From: Kitasatospora phosalacinea
GTDB lineage: Bacteria; Actinomycetota; Actinomycetes; Streptomycetales; Streptomycetaceae
Length of the DNA: 64,000 nucleotides
Assembly: GCF_000716545.1 (NCBI RefSeq)
Contig: NZ_JNWZ01000047.1
Coordinates: 3,197 to 67,196 of the forward strand
Direction of reading: 5' to 3'
A program made the translations under genes and the position numbers. This document shows positions 48,732 through 57,040 of this stretch, one piece after another. Numbering within the stretch: position 1 is the first letter of the stretch; each line of letters starts with the position of its first letter. The notes beneath the pieces are model-generated. The model did no database searches, was not told the origin of the DNA, and was given only the letters and a program-made list of their open reading frames with translations.

Positions 48732-49229
48732 ATGGGCAGCACCACGATCGCGACGGCCGTCCGCACCGCGGAGGCGCCCGTCGATGCGCTGAACGTCGAG
48801 GCGCCGGCCGTCGAGGCGCCGGCCGTGACGCCGAGCGTCGCCGAGATGCGGCTGCCGGTCTGGTTCTTCGGCTTCGAGGGCGTCCTGGCCGGGGCCTTCG
48901 ACCTGCTGCGCGCCGCCCCCTCGGCCTGGCCCGCGCTGGTCGCCCTGGCGGTCGTCAACATCGGCGTCTCGCTGACCCTGATGCGCCCCCGCCTCAAGCT
49001 CGCCAAGCTGCTGTGGCGCGGCAAGGGCACCCGCAACGTGGCCCTCGGCCTGGTCGGCCTGCGCCTGGGCAGCCACCTGGTGCTCGGCCTGCTCGGCACG
49101 GCGGTGACCACCGCCCTCGGGCACGTGCTGTTCGCGCTGGTGATGAGCACGGTGACGGTCGCCCTGCTCGCCTACGTCCAGCGGACGGCGCTCGGCGCGC
49201 TGGTCGCCGCCGGCAAGGCCACCGCCTGA
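48732..49229 (+). CDS. Hypothetical membrane protein
   Basis: 165 residues from ATG 48732, with GGGGGAGA upstream. The first 45 residues are Ala/Val/Glu-rich with a 15-bp tandem duplication (VEAPAVEAPAV). Three membrane segments follow (ALVALAVVNIGVSLTLMRP; LVGLRLGSHLVLGLLGTAVT; HVLFALVMSTVTVALLAYVQ). No family recognised. Lies between divergent prsW and convergent trmB. Confidence 0.8.
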   Translation: MGSTTIATAVRTAEAPVDALNVEAPAVEAPAVTPSVAEMRLPVWFFGFEGVLAGAFDLLRAAPSAWPALVALAVVNIGVSLTLMRPRLKLAKLLWRGKGTRNVALGLVGLRLGSHLVLGLLGTAVTTALGHVLFALVMSTVTVALLAYVQRTALGALVAAGKATA

Positions 49230-49257
49230 GCGGGTCGGCCCGGTCGGCCCGGGGGCG

Positions 49258-50094
49258 TCAGCGGCGGCGGAACAGCAGGTCGTGCACCACGTGGCCCTTG
49301 GCCAGGCCGGCCCGCTCGAACTTCGTCACCGGGCGCCACCCGGGCCGCGGCGCGTACCCGGGCACGCTGCCCGCCGGGTGCTCGGCCGGTTCCAGCCAGG
49401 CGGAGCCGTCGCCCTCCGGGTGCAGGTTCACCAGCTCCGGCGAGGCCCCCAGCACCGCCAGCATCTGCTCCGCGTACGGCTCCCAGTCGGTCGCGCAGTG
49501 CACCAGCGCGCCCGGGGCCAGTCGGGGCAGCACCAAGTCCAGGAACGAGGCCTGGATCAGGCGGCGCTTGTGGTGCTTCGGCTTGGGCCAGGGGTCCGGG
49601 AAGAAGACCCGCAGGCCCGCCAGCGAGGCGTCCGGCAGCATGTCGCGCAGCAGGATCACCGCGTCGCCCGCCGCGAGCCGGACGTTCTCCGAGCCGTCCC
49701 GCTCCAGGAACTGCAGCAGGTTGCCGTGGCCCGGGGTGTGGACGTCGGCCGCGAGGATGCCCGAGGACGGGTCGGCGGCGGCCATCGCGGCCGTGGTGTC
49801 GCCCATCCCGAAGCCGATCTCCAGCGTCACCGGACGGCCGTCGAACAGCGCCGGCAGGTCCAGCGGAGTCCCGTCGATCGCCAGCCCGTACCGCTCCCAG
49901 CCGCGGTCCAGCGCGCTCGCCTGCGCCTTGGTCATCCGGCCGCGGCGCGGCTGGAAGCTGCGGATCCGCTGCTCGCGGTGCTGGGCCTCGGTGGCCTTGT
50001 GCGGGTACATCGGCGCGGGGTACGCCGCCGGGGCGGCGGAGAGCCGGGCCGACGCGGACAACTGGGTGCTGGGGGCGGAGGAGGTCACAATCAC
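49258..50094 (-). CDS. trmB: tRNA (guanine-N7-)-methyltransferase
   Basis: 278 residues. TrmB signatures: SAM loop LEIGFGMGDTTAAMAAADP, the catalytic FFPDPWPKPKHHKRRLIQ and C-terminal TKFERAGLAKGHVVHDLLF. It forms m7G46 in tRNA. GTG 50094 opens the frame; a second GTG at 50088 lies 9 bases after a -10 box TAGACT (50103-50098), so the real start may be 50088 with a leaderless message. Chromosomal housekeeping gene, convergent with the membrane protein gene. Confidence 0.95.
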   Translation of the reverse strand: MIVTSSAPSTQLSASARLSAAPAAYPAPMYPHKATEAQHREQRIRSFQPRRGRMTKAQASALDRGWERYGLAIDGTPLDLPALFDGRPVTLEIGFGMGDTTAAMAAADPSSGILAADVHTPGHGNLLQFLERDGSENVRLAAGDAVILLRDMLPDASLAGLRVFFPDPWPKPKHHKRRLIQASFLDLVLPRLAPGALVHCATDWEPYAEQMLAVLGASPELVNLHPEGDGSAWLEPAEHPAGSVPGYAPRPGWRPVTKFERAGLAKGHVVHDLLFRRR

Positions 50095-50147
50095 ACGAGT
50101 CTAAGGGAGCCGCGGCGCGGGCCCGGGGGCGTGCGTTCCCGCCCTGC

Positions 50148-51380
50148 TCACTCCGCCCGCAGCGCCGCCACCGCCCGGCGGGCGACCTCGCGGCCGATGC
50201 CGAGCGAGGCCGTCGCCGCCGGCGAGGGCGCGTTGAGGACGTGGACGGTCCGGCGGGGGGGGCGGGGGTCGGCGGGGTCGAAGCCGGCGAAGGCGAAGTC
50301 GTCGAGGAGGGTGCCGTCCCGGGCGACGGCCTGGGCGCGGACACCGGCGGTGGCGGGGACGAGGTCGGCCTCGGTGACGGCGGGCAGCAGGCGGCGGACG
50401 GCGGTGGTGAAGGCGCGCTTGGAGAGCGAGCGGTGCAGTTCGCCGAGCTCGTGGCGCCAGTGCCGGCGGGCGATCCGCCAGGTGCCGGGGAAGCGCACCG
50501 TCTCGGCGGTGTCCCGGGCGCTGAAGGTGCGCCAGTCGTAGCCCTCGCGGGCCAGCGCGGGCACCGCGTTCGGCCCGACGTGGACGTCGCCGTGGACGCC
50601 CCGGGTGAGGTGCACGCCGAGGAACGGGAACGCCGGGTCGGGGACGGGGTAGACCAGCCCGCGCACCAGCGTCCGCCGCTCGGGCGCCAGTTCGTAGTAC
50701 TCGCCGCGGAACGGGACGATCCGCACCCCCGGGTCGTCGCCGGCCAGCCGGGCGATCCGGTCGCTGTGCAGCCCGGCGCAGTTGACCAGCACCGCGCAGC
50801 GGACCTCGCCGCGCGGGGTGGTGACGGTGACGCCGTCCGCCCGCCGGGCGATGCCCAGGACGGGGGTGCCGAGCCGCAGTTCGGCCCCGGCCGCGCCCGC
50901 GAGGTCGGCGTAGCGGCGGGCCACCGCCGGGTAGTCGCAGATGCCGGTGGTGGCCAGGTGCAGCCCGGCGACGCCGGTGACCTCCGGCTCGTGCGCGCGG
51001 ATGCCGGCCGGGTCGAGCTCGGTCAGCGGGATGCCGTTGGCGCGGCCGCGCTCGGCGAGCGCGGCGAGGCGGGGGAGCTCGGCCGGGTCGGTGGCGACGA
51101 TCAGCTTGCCGGTGACCTCGTGGGCGATGCCCTGCTCGCGGCAGAACGCGACCATCTCGCGGGCCCCGCCGGTGGCGTACCCGGCCTTGAGCGAGCCGGG
51201 CCGGTAGTAGACGCCGCTGTGGATCACCCCGCTGTTGCGGCCGGTCTGGTGGGTGGCGGGGGCGGCCTCCTTCTCCAGCACGGCGACGCTGGTGCCGGGG
51301 TGCTCCCGGGTCAGGGCGTACGCGGTGGACAGGCCGACGATGCCGCCGCCGACCACCAGGACCTGGACGTCGTGCTTCAA
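50148..51380 (-). CDS. lhgO: L-2-hydroxyglutarate oxidase
   Basis: 410 residues from TTG 51380, chosen because GAGGGG stands 8 bases upstream and the FAD motif VLVVGGGIVGLSTAYAL follows at once. The HQTGRNSGVIHSGVYYRPGS block and GLHLATTGICDYPAVARRYA are typical of LhgO (FAD-dependent oxidoreductase, DAO family). It oxidises L-2-hydroxyglutarate to 2-oxoglutarate, passing electrons to quinone or oxygen. Near but separate from trmB (53 bp). Confidence 0.92.
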   Translation of the reverse strand: MKHDVQVLVVGGGIVGLSTAYALTREHPGTSVAVLEKEAAPATHQTGRNSGVIHSGVYYRPGSLKAGYATGGAREMVAFCREQGIAHEVTGKLIVATDPAELPRLAALAERGRANGIPLTELDPAGIRAHEPEVTGVAGLHLATTGICDYPAVARRYADLAGAAGAELRLGTPVLGIARRADGVTVTTPRGEVRCAVLVNCAGLHSDRIARLAGDDPGVRIVPFRGEYYELAPERRTLVRGLVYPVPDPAFPFLGVHLTRGVHGDVHVGPNAVPALAREGYDWRTFSARDTAETVRFPGTWRIARRHWRHELGELHRSLSKRAFTTAVRRLLPAVTEADLVPATAGVRAQAVARDGTLLDDFAFAGFDPADPRPPRRTVHVLNAPSPAATASLGIGREVARRAVAALRAE

Positions 51381-51442
51381 CCCCGCCACCCCTCGACTCG
51401 GAAGACCGCTCCGAATGCTGCCACGGCGGGGCCGGGGGCGGG

Positions 51443-52864
51443 TCAAGTCGACGAAGTGGCCAGGACCAGGCGGGCGCGTTCGGTCAGCTCCTTGACGCGC
51501 TGCTCGTTCTGGAAGGGCTCCAGGCGGCGCAGCAGCTCGACCATGTACTCGCGGCTGCGGTGCGAGGAGATCCGCCCGGCCACCTCGACGGCCCGCTCGC
51601 CGGCGGCCACCGCCGCGTCCAGGTCGCCGGCCTCGGCCTCGGCCATCGCGGAGACCACCAGCCGCAGGCCGTGCGAGCGGACGTACCCCTCGGTCGGGCG
51701 GGCCAGCGCCTCGCGGGTGAACTGCCGGACCTTGGACGGGACGCCGAGGTCGCGGAAGCACTCGGCGGCGTCGGCGGCGAGGCGGTCGTAGGCGAAGAAG
51801 TCGATCCAGGTCGGGTCCGGGTCGCCGGGGCGGGCGCGGTCCAGGGCGGTCTCGGCGGCGGCCAGCGCGGTGGCGCAGGCCGGGGCGTTGCCGGCCTTGG
51901 CGTGGGCGCGGGCCTCGACCAGGTGGAAGAAGCTCATGGTGCGGGCGGTGGCCAGGCCCCGGTTGCGCTCCAGGGCGGCCTGGGCGAGGTCGACCGCCTC
52001 GTCCGGGAAGGAGCGGTAGGCGGCCTGCAGGCTCATCGAGGCCAGCACGTACCCGCCGAGCGGGACGTCCCCGGCCGCGCGGGCCAGCCGCAGGGCCTGG
52101 ATGTAGTAGCGCTGGGCGGCCTCGTGCTGGCCGGTGTCGAAGGCCATCCAGCCCGCCAGCCTGGTCAGTTCGGCGGTGGCCCCGAACAGCGCCCGGCCCA
52201 CCGCGTCGCTGTACGAGGCGAGCAGCAGCGGGGCGGCCTCGACCCGCAGGCACTCCGGCACCATCGAGGAGCGCCAGTCGCCGCCGCCGTACTTGGAGTC
52301 CCAGCGGCGGGCCTCCTGGGCGGCCTCGCGCAGCTTCGCGGCGTCCGAGTGCCCGACCCGGTAGCCGGCCAGGTCGGGGACGGCCTCGCGGGCCACCGAG
52401 CCGTCGGCGGGCGTGATCAGCCAGCGCGAGACGGGCGTGGCGTACGCGGCGACCGAGAAGGTGCCGGCCAGGCTGTCGCTCCACCGGCCGCCGCCGGGGC
52501 CGCGCCGCAGGTCCAGGTCGACCCGCCACAGTTCGGTGGCGGAGCGGACCGCCTCCGGCACCTCGCGCGGGAACTCCAGGCCCAGCTCGGGGGTGGGGTG
52601 CGAGTCGGCGAGGCCGATCTCCTCCAGCGGGACGGGGCGGCCCAGCTTGTTGCCGAGCGCGGTGGCGATCAGGTGCGGCACCGGGCGCTGCGGGACCATC
52701 CCCTTGGTGACCCAGCGGGCCACCGAGGTCTTGTCGTAACGGAGCGTCAGGCCGCGCTGCGCGCCCAGGTCGTTGACCCGGCGGGCGAGCCCGGCGTTGC
52801 TGATCTGGGCGAGCGCGAGGAGTGCCCCGAGCCGGTCGTTCGGCCCTCGTGAGCTGACGGTCAT
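51443..52864 (-). CDS. Helix-turn-helix regulator with TPR-like repeats (sporulation-associated type)
   Basis: 473 residues from ATG 52864. The N-terminus ([40 protein letters not shown]) is an atypical DNA-binding domain; the remainder is helical repeats of TPR type ([60 protein letters not shown]). This architecture is shared by NsdA-like regulators of development and antibiotic production in streptomycetes. From memory, the S. coelicolor gene near atrA (SCO4114) is a sporulation-associated protein of this type; the synteny here fits. Confidence 0.85.
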   Translation of the reverse strand: MTVSSRGPNDRLGALLALAQISNAGLARRVNDLGAQRGLTLRYDKTSVARWVTKGMVPQRPVPHLIATALGNKLGRPVPLEEIGLADSHPTPELGLEFPREVPEAVRSATELWRVDLDLRRGPGGGRWSDSLAGTFSVAAYATPVSRWLITPADGSVAREAVPDLAGYRVGHSDAAKLREAAQEARRWDSKYGGGDWRSSMVPECLRVEAAPLLLASYSDAVGRALFGATAELTRLAGWMAFDTGQHEAAQRYYIQALRLARAAGDVPLGGYVLASMSLQAAYRSFPDEAVDLAQAALERNRGLATARTMSFFHLVEARAHAKAGNAPACATALAAAETALDRARPGDPDPTWIDFFAYDRLAADAAECFRDLGVPSKVRQFTREALARPTEGYVRSHGLRLVVSAMAEAEAGDLDAAVAAGERAVEVAGRISSHRSREYMVELLRRLEPFQNEQRVKELTERARLVLATSST

Positions 52865-53544
52865 GGTGGCGGTGGCACCCCCTGGCGACGTCGTGCGCGG
52901 ATGGCGGCGGGTCGCGACGGCCGCGGCGCGCCACCGGACTGCTTGCACCTAGCGTAGTCGTCCGCGTTCCGAGGGTTAAGGGGCTGCATTCCGGTTGGCG
53001 GGAACGCGCCGCGCCCGCGCCGGGCGCCCGGACGCCCGGCCGGTACCCCGGGAGCGATTGCCGGACGCCCGTGCTCCGGTCCCGTGCCCGCGTGCGCCAT
53101 CCGTGCTCCCTGGCCGCAGCGGCAGGTGGGCGATTCGCTAAAGCCTGTGGATCGGCCCGCCGTCGAGGACCCGGCGGGCCGGGGGAAACGCTGCCTCATT
53201 CCCCGCGGGCAGCTGCGCGTCCGGGAGGGCATGCGGATGCCCTCCCGGGTCGTGCAACGGCTTTCGGCCAACTTCGGTCGGACCGTGGCGGTCGCGGCCG
53301 TCCCCGCACCGCCCTGCCCGGCCACCGGCCTTGCCCCGGGCGGCAGTTGGAGACCCGCACGGCCCGGGCCCCGGAGGGGGAGGCCCGGTCCGTGCGTTCC
53401 CGGGGGCCCGGAAGCCCGACCCGTGCCCGAAAGCCCGGCGCTCATCCGCCCCATCGGTGGCACGATGTCTCCTGACGGCGCGCCAACCCCACCCGCCCGC
53501 CCGGGGTTTCGCCGCGCGCCCGCAGCACCACAGGTGGAGGCGCG
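52865..53544. other. 680-bp intergenic region with one strong hairpin
   Basis: No credible gene on either strand: the ORFs present have poor codon periodicity and no ribosome binding sites. It contains the upstream region of the TPR regulator and of the asparagine-synthase-like gene. The only clear structure is the hairpin at 53221-53248. No lasso-peptide precursor was found although an Asn-synthase-like gene follows. Confidence 0.6.
53221..53248. terminator. Perfect 12-bp hairpin in the intergenic region
   Basis: CCGGGAGGGCAT-GCGG-ATGCCCTCCCGG. No T-run follows, and no gene ends nearby, so a role in RNA structure or protein binding is as likely as termination. Confidence 0.5.
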
Positions 53545-55626
53545 ATGCGGTGGCTCACCGGCTGGAGCGGCCTGACCGCCGCCGACCCGGCCCTCGCCGC
53601 GGTCCGCCCGCTGGCCGGCACCCTGCTCTGGGGCGGCCTGGGCCCGCTCTGGGCGGTCGGCGACTGGCGCCCCGACGAACTGCGCCTCGCCGTGCTCCGC
53701 CCCGGCGGCCCCGCCACCGTCCGCGGCGGCCTCGACCCGGGCGACCCCACCGACAGCGCCGACCACGACACCCCCGCCACCCTGCGCCTCGCCGTCGCCG
53801 GCCGCTGCGGCGCCACCGACCGCGAACTCGCCGACGGCCTGGCCGCCGCCCGCGGCGGCGCGCTGCGCCACCTCACCCACTGGCCCGGCAGTTACACCGT
53901 CGTGCTGCGCGCCGGCACCCGCTCCACCGTGCTGCTCACCGACCTGGCCGGCGCCCAGCCGGTCTTCCACACCCCGTTCGCCGGCGGCACCGCCTACGCC
54001 ACCGCCGCCCTCCCGCTCGCCGACCTGGTCGGCGCACCCGTCGACGCCGCCCACCTGGCCGCCCGGCTCGCCACCCCCGAGACCCCCGAGACGCTCGGCG
54101 ACCGCACCCCCTACCAGGGCGTGCGCCGCGTCCCGCCCGGCCACGCGCTCGGCATCCGGGGCGGGCGGGCCGACCACAGCCCGTACCCGGAGGACCAGGC
54201 CGAGGAGCGCGCCGAGGCACCCGCCGTCCGCGAACTCACCCGCGCCCTGCTGGAAGCCGTCCGCTGCCGGGTCCGCGCCACCGCCCCCGCCGACCGTCCC
54301 CGGCTCGGCGTCGACCTCTCCTACGGCACCGCCTCCGCCACCGTCGCCCTGCTGGCCGCGGCCGTCCCGCTCCCCGCCGGGCCCGGCGCCGACACCGCCC
54401 CCGAGCGGTCCGCCGCCCGCACCGGCGCGATCAAGGGCTCCTGGGCCCGCCGCGCCGAACCGCCCGAACCCGAACCCCTCCCCGCCGTCACCCTCGGCGA
54501 CGCCGACGGACTCGCCCTCGCCGTCCACGCCCCCCGCCTGCGCCACCTGGTCGTCCCGCCCGTCGCCCCGTACACCGGTCTCGCCGACCCCCTCGCCGGA
54601 CCGCTCACCGACGAGCCCGGCCCCGCCCTGGTCGAGGCCGCCCGGCACGCCGCCGCGCACCGGGCCGGCGGCGCCGACCACCTCACCGGCCACGGCGCCC
54701 GCCAGGTCCTCGACGGCCACCCCGCCCGGCTCGCCGACCTGGTCCGCTCCGGCCGGTCACTCGACCTGCTCGCCCCGATCGCCGCCCTGGCCGGGGCCGA
54801 CCGGGCCACCGCGGGCGCCCTCGCCGGCACCCTGCACACCCCCGTCACCGTCCTGCGCGCCGCCCGCCGCCTGGCCCGCGCCCGCTACGCCGACGCCCTC
54901 GACGACCTCGCCCTCGAGCTGACGCTCCGCCAGGAGCAGCCCGCCCAGCGGACGATGGGGCGCGCCCTGGCCGCCGACCTCGCCTGGCACCGCCCCGGCC
55001 CCGCCGCCCACCTGCTCGCCGACGAACCGCTCGCCGCCCTCGCCCAGCACCTGCGCACCGCGGCCCGCGACGGCGCCCCCACCGAACCCCCCGGCGCCCG
55101 CCGCGCCCGCCTCGCCCTGCACCGGCACGCCGCCCACTACCGCACCCTGGTGCACGCCACCGAACAGCACGGCCAACGCCTGCACGCCCCCTTCCTCGAC
55201 AACCAGGTCGTCCGCGCCGCCCGGCTGCTCCCCGACGACCTGCGCCTGCAACCCGGCGCCCGGCACGCCCTGCTCGCCGCCGTGCTGGCCGGCGCCGGCC
55301 GCACCGACCTCCCCGCCGACTGGGGCCGCGCCACCGGCCCCGACCCGCACGACCCGGCCCGCCGCGGCCTGCGCGAGGCCGCCCCCGCGCTCACCGAACT
55401 GCTCGACCGCCCGCTGCTCGGCGAAGCCGGACTGATCGACACCCCCGCCGCCCGCAAGACCCTCGCCGCCGCCACCGACCCCGCGCAGAGCGTCCCGCCC
55501 GGCACCCTCGCCGCCCTCGCCGACCTGATCGCCGTCGAACTCTGGCTGCGCCGGCTGGCCGCCCGCCGCCCCGGCTCCTCCTGGACCGGCCTGCCCGCCC
55601 CGCGCCGCACCGCGCTCGAAACCTGA
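53545..55626 (+). CDS. Asparagine-synthase-like protein with degenerate active sites
   Basis: 693 residues, built like AsnB/lasso-cyclase proteins: an N-terminal Ntn-hydrolase-like half (about 1-210, with GRCGATDRELADGLAAARGG, WPGSYTVVLR and VRRVPPGHALGI) and a C-terminal synthetase-like half (about 225-660, with HAPFLDNQVVRAARLLPDDL). The N-terminal catalytic Cys is absent (MRWLTG), so no glutaminase. The PP-loop SGGxDS is SYGTAS at 259-264, missing the Gly and Asp needed for ATP. It is thus probably a pseudoenzyme or a highly divergent one. No precursor peptide, RRE protein or peptidase gene is adjacent. Confidence 0.82.
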   Translation: MRWLTGWSGLTAADPALAAVRPLAGTLLWGGLGPLWAVGDWRPDELRLAVLRPGGPATVRGGLDPGDPTDSADHDTPATLRLAVAGRCGATDRELADGLAAARGGALRHLTHWPGSYTVVLRAGTRSTVLLTDLAGAQPVFHTPFAGGTAYATAALPLADLVGAPVDAAHLAARLATPETPETLGDRTPYQGVRRVPPGHALGIRGGRADHSPYPEDQAEERAEAPAVRELTRALLEAVRCRVRATAPADRPRLGVDLSYGTASATVALLAAAVPLPAGPGADTAPERSAARTGAIKGSWARRAEPPEPEPLPAVTLGDADGLALAVHAPRLRHLVVPPVAPYTGLADPLAGPLTDEPGPALVEAARHAAAHRAGGADHLTGHGARQVLDGHPARLADLVRSGRSLDLLAPIAALAGADRATAGALAGTLHTPVTVLRAARRLARARYADALDDLALELTLRQEQPAQRTMGRALAADLAWHRPGPAAHLLADEPLAALAQHLRTAARDGAPTEPPGARRARLALHRHAAHYRTLVHATEQHGQRLHAPFLDNQVVRAARLLPDDLRLQPGARHALLAAVLAGAGRTDLPADWGRATGPDPHDPARRGLREAAPALTELLDRPLLGEAGLIDTPAARKTLAAATDPAQSVPPGTLAALADLIAVELWLRRLAARRPGSSWTGLPAPRRTALET

Positions 55627-55718
55627 CGGCCGCCGGGCCCCGGGTGCGCCTGCGCCGCCGACGGGCACCCGCTGGGTAGCGTCGGAAGACCCCCGCCCCC
55701 CTCCCCGGAGACCGCGCC

Positions 55719-56216
55719 ATGACCGCCACCCTCCCCGTGCGGCGCGAACCGCCGCCGCCCGGCCCCGCGATCCTCACCGGCTGCGACGGCTCGGACGCCG
55801 CGCTCTGGGCCCTCGACCGCGCCATGACCGAGGCCGAGGCGCACCACCTCCCGCTGCACGTCCTCGCCGTGGTCAACCCCTCGCCGACCGGCTACCCGCC
55901 CGGCATGGCCGACCTGGTGCAGGAGAGCGTCGAGCGGCTGGTCGAGAGCATGTCCGACGGCCTGCGCCGCGCCGTCGCCACCGTCCAGTCCGCCCGCACC
56001 CGCCCGTACGCCGGGCAGCTCACCCTGCACGTCGTCCTCGGCAACGTCATCGAGGTCCTGCTGCAGGCCGCCGACGGGCGGCACACCCTGGTCGTCGGGA
56101 CCCGCGGCAACGGCGGCTTCGCCCGGCTGCTGCTCGGCTCGGTCAGCACCGCCGCCGTGCACCACGCCACCTGCCCGGTGCTGGTCGTCCCCGCGCCCGC
56201 CGCCGAGGAGGGCTGA
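55719..56216 (+). CDS. Universal stress protein (UspA family)
   Basis: 165 residues, a single Usp domain. The ATP-binding motif is complete: GTRGNGGFARLLLGSVS (G-2x-G-9x-GS type), with ILTGCDGSDAALWALDRAM at the N-terminus. Ribosome binding site GGAGA before ATG 55719, and TAGCGT about 35 bases upstream as likely -10. Cytoplasmic nucleotide-binding stress protein; partner unknown. Confidence 0.92.
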   Translation: MTATLPVRREPPPPGPAILTGCDGSDAALWALDRAMTEAEAHHLPLHVLAVVNPSPTGYPPGMADLVQESVERLVESMSDGLRRAVATVQSARTRPYAGQLTLHVVLGNVIEVLLQAADGRHTLVVGTRGNGGFARLLLGSVSTAAVHHATCPVLVVPAPAAEEG

Positions 56217-56315
56217 ACCGGGCGACCGGAATGCCCACGAATGGTTGAGCGTTCACCTTCCGTCGAACGGCCGCCCGGTCGTCGAGCCGACCACCCCGAC
56301 AGGAGCACGCCCGCC

Positions 56316-57011
56316 ATGAAGGTCGAAATCTACTCGGACATCGCCTGCCCCTGGTGCTACGTCGGCAAGCGGCGCTTCGAGCAGGCGCTCGGGCAGTTCG
56401 AGGGCAAGGACGGCGTCGAGGTGGTCTACCGCCCCTACCAGCTCGTCCCCGACGCCCCCGAGCAGGCCCGCCCCCACCGCGAGTGGCTCGCCGAGCGCTA
56501 CGGCCCGCAGTCCCTCGCCATGGACGCCCGGATCACCGAGGTCGGCAGGAGCGTCGGCATCGACTACGACTTCGAGGCCGCGCTGGAGGTCAACACCCTG
56601 CGCGCCCACCGCCTGCTCCACCTCGCCGAGACCGAGTACGGCGCCGCCGTCCAGGCCGCCCTCAAGGAGCGCCTGCTCAGGGCCCACTTCTCCGAGGGCG
56701 TCGACGTCGGCGACACCGAAGCCCTCGTCGGCCTCGCCGCCGAGACCGGCATCGACCGGGAGCGCGCCGCGGCGTACCTGGCCGGGAACGAGGGCGAGGC
56801 CGAGACGCTCGCCGCCCTCGCCGAGGCCCGCGCCATCGGCGTCACCGCCGTCCCCACCTTCGTCTTCGAGGGCAAGTGGGCCGTCCAGGGCGGCCAGGAG
56901 GCCGAGACCTTCCTCCAGGTGCTCCGCCAGGTCGAGGCCGAGACCGCCGGGCGGATCACCCCGGTCGCCCCGCCCGCGGCCACCTGCGAGGACGGCACCT
57001 GCGCGGTCTGA
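56316..57011 (+). CDS. DsbA family oxidoreductase (FrnE-like)
   Basis: 231 residues from ATG 56316 with AGGAG upstream. The thioredoxin-fold active site is Cys11-Pro-Trp-Cys14 at the N-terminus (SDIACPWCYVG), then the helical insert and the cis-Pro loop GVTAVPTFVFEGKWAVQG. No signal peptide, so it is a cytoplasmic FrnE-like protein. A further Cys pair lies at the C-terminus (ATCEDGTCAV), as in FrnE proteins with a second redox motif. Probable disulfide oxidoreductase/isomerase in oxidative stress. Confidence 0.92.
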   Translation: MKVEIYSDIACPWCYVGKRRFEQALGQFEGKDGVEVVYRPYQLVPDAPEQARPHREWLAERYGPQSLAMDARITEVGRSVGIDYDFEAALEVNTLRAHRLLHLAETEYGAAVQAALKERLLRAHFSEGVDVGDTEALVGLAAETGIDRERAAAYLAGNEGEAETLAALAEARAIGVTAVPTFVFEGKWAVQGGQEAETFLQVLRQVEAETAGRITPVAPPAATCEDGTCAV

Positions 57012-57040
57012 GCGGGCCCGTAGGCGCCGCGTCCCGCGTC

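Noticed and set aside
52865..53544. Possible lasso-peptide precursor before the Asn-synthase-like gene
   Set aside because: No short ORF with a leader Thr and core Gly...Asp/Glu ring pattern and ribosome binding site was found; RRE and transglutaminase-like protease genes are also absent.
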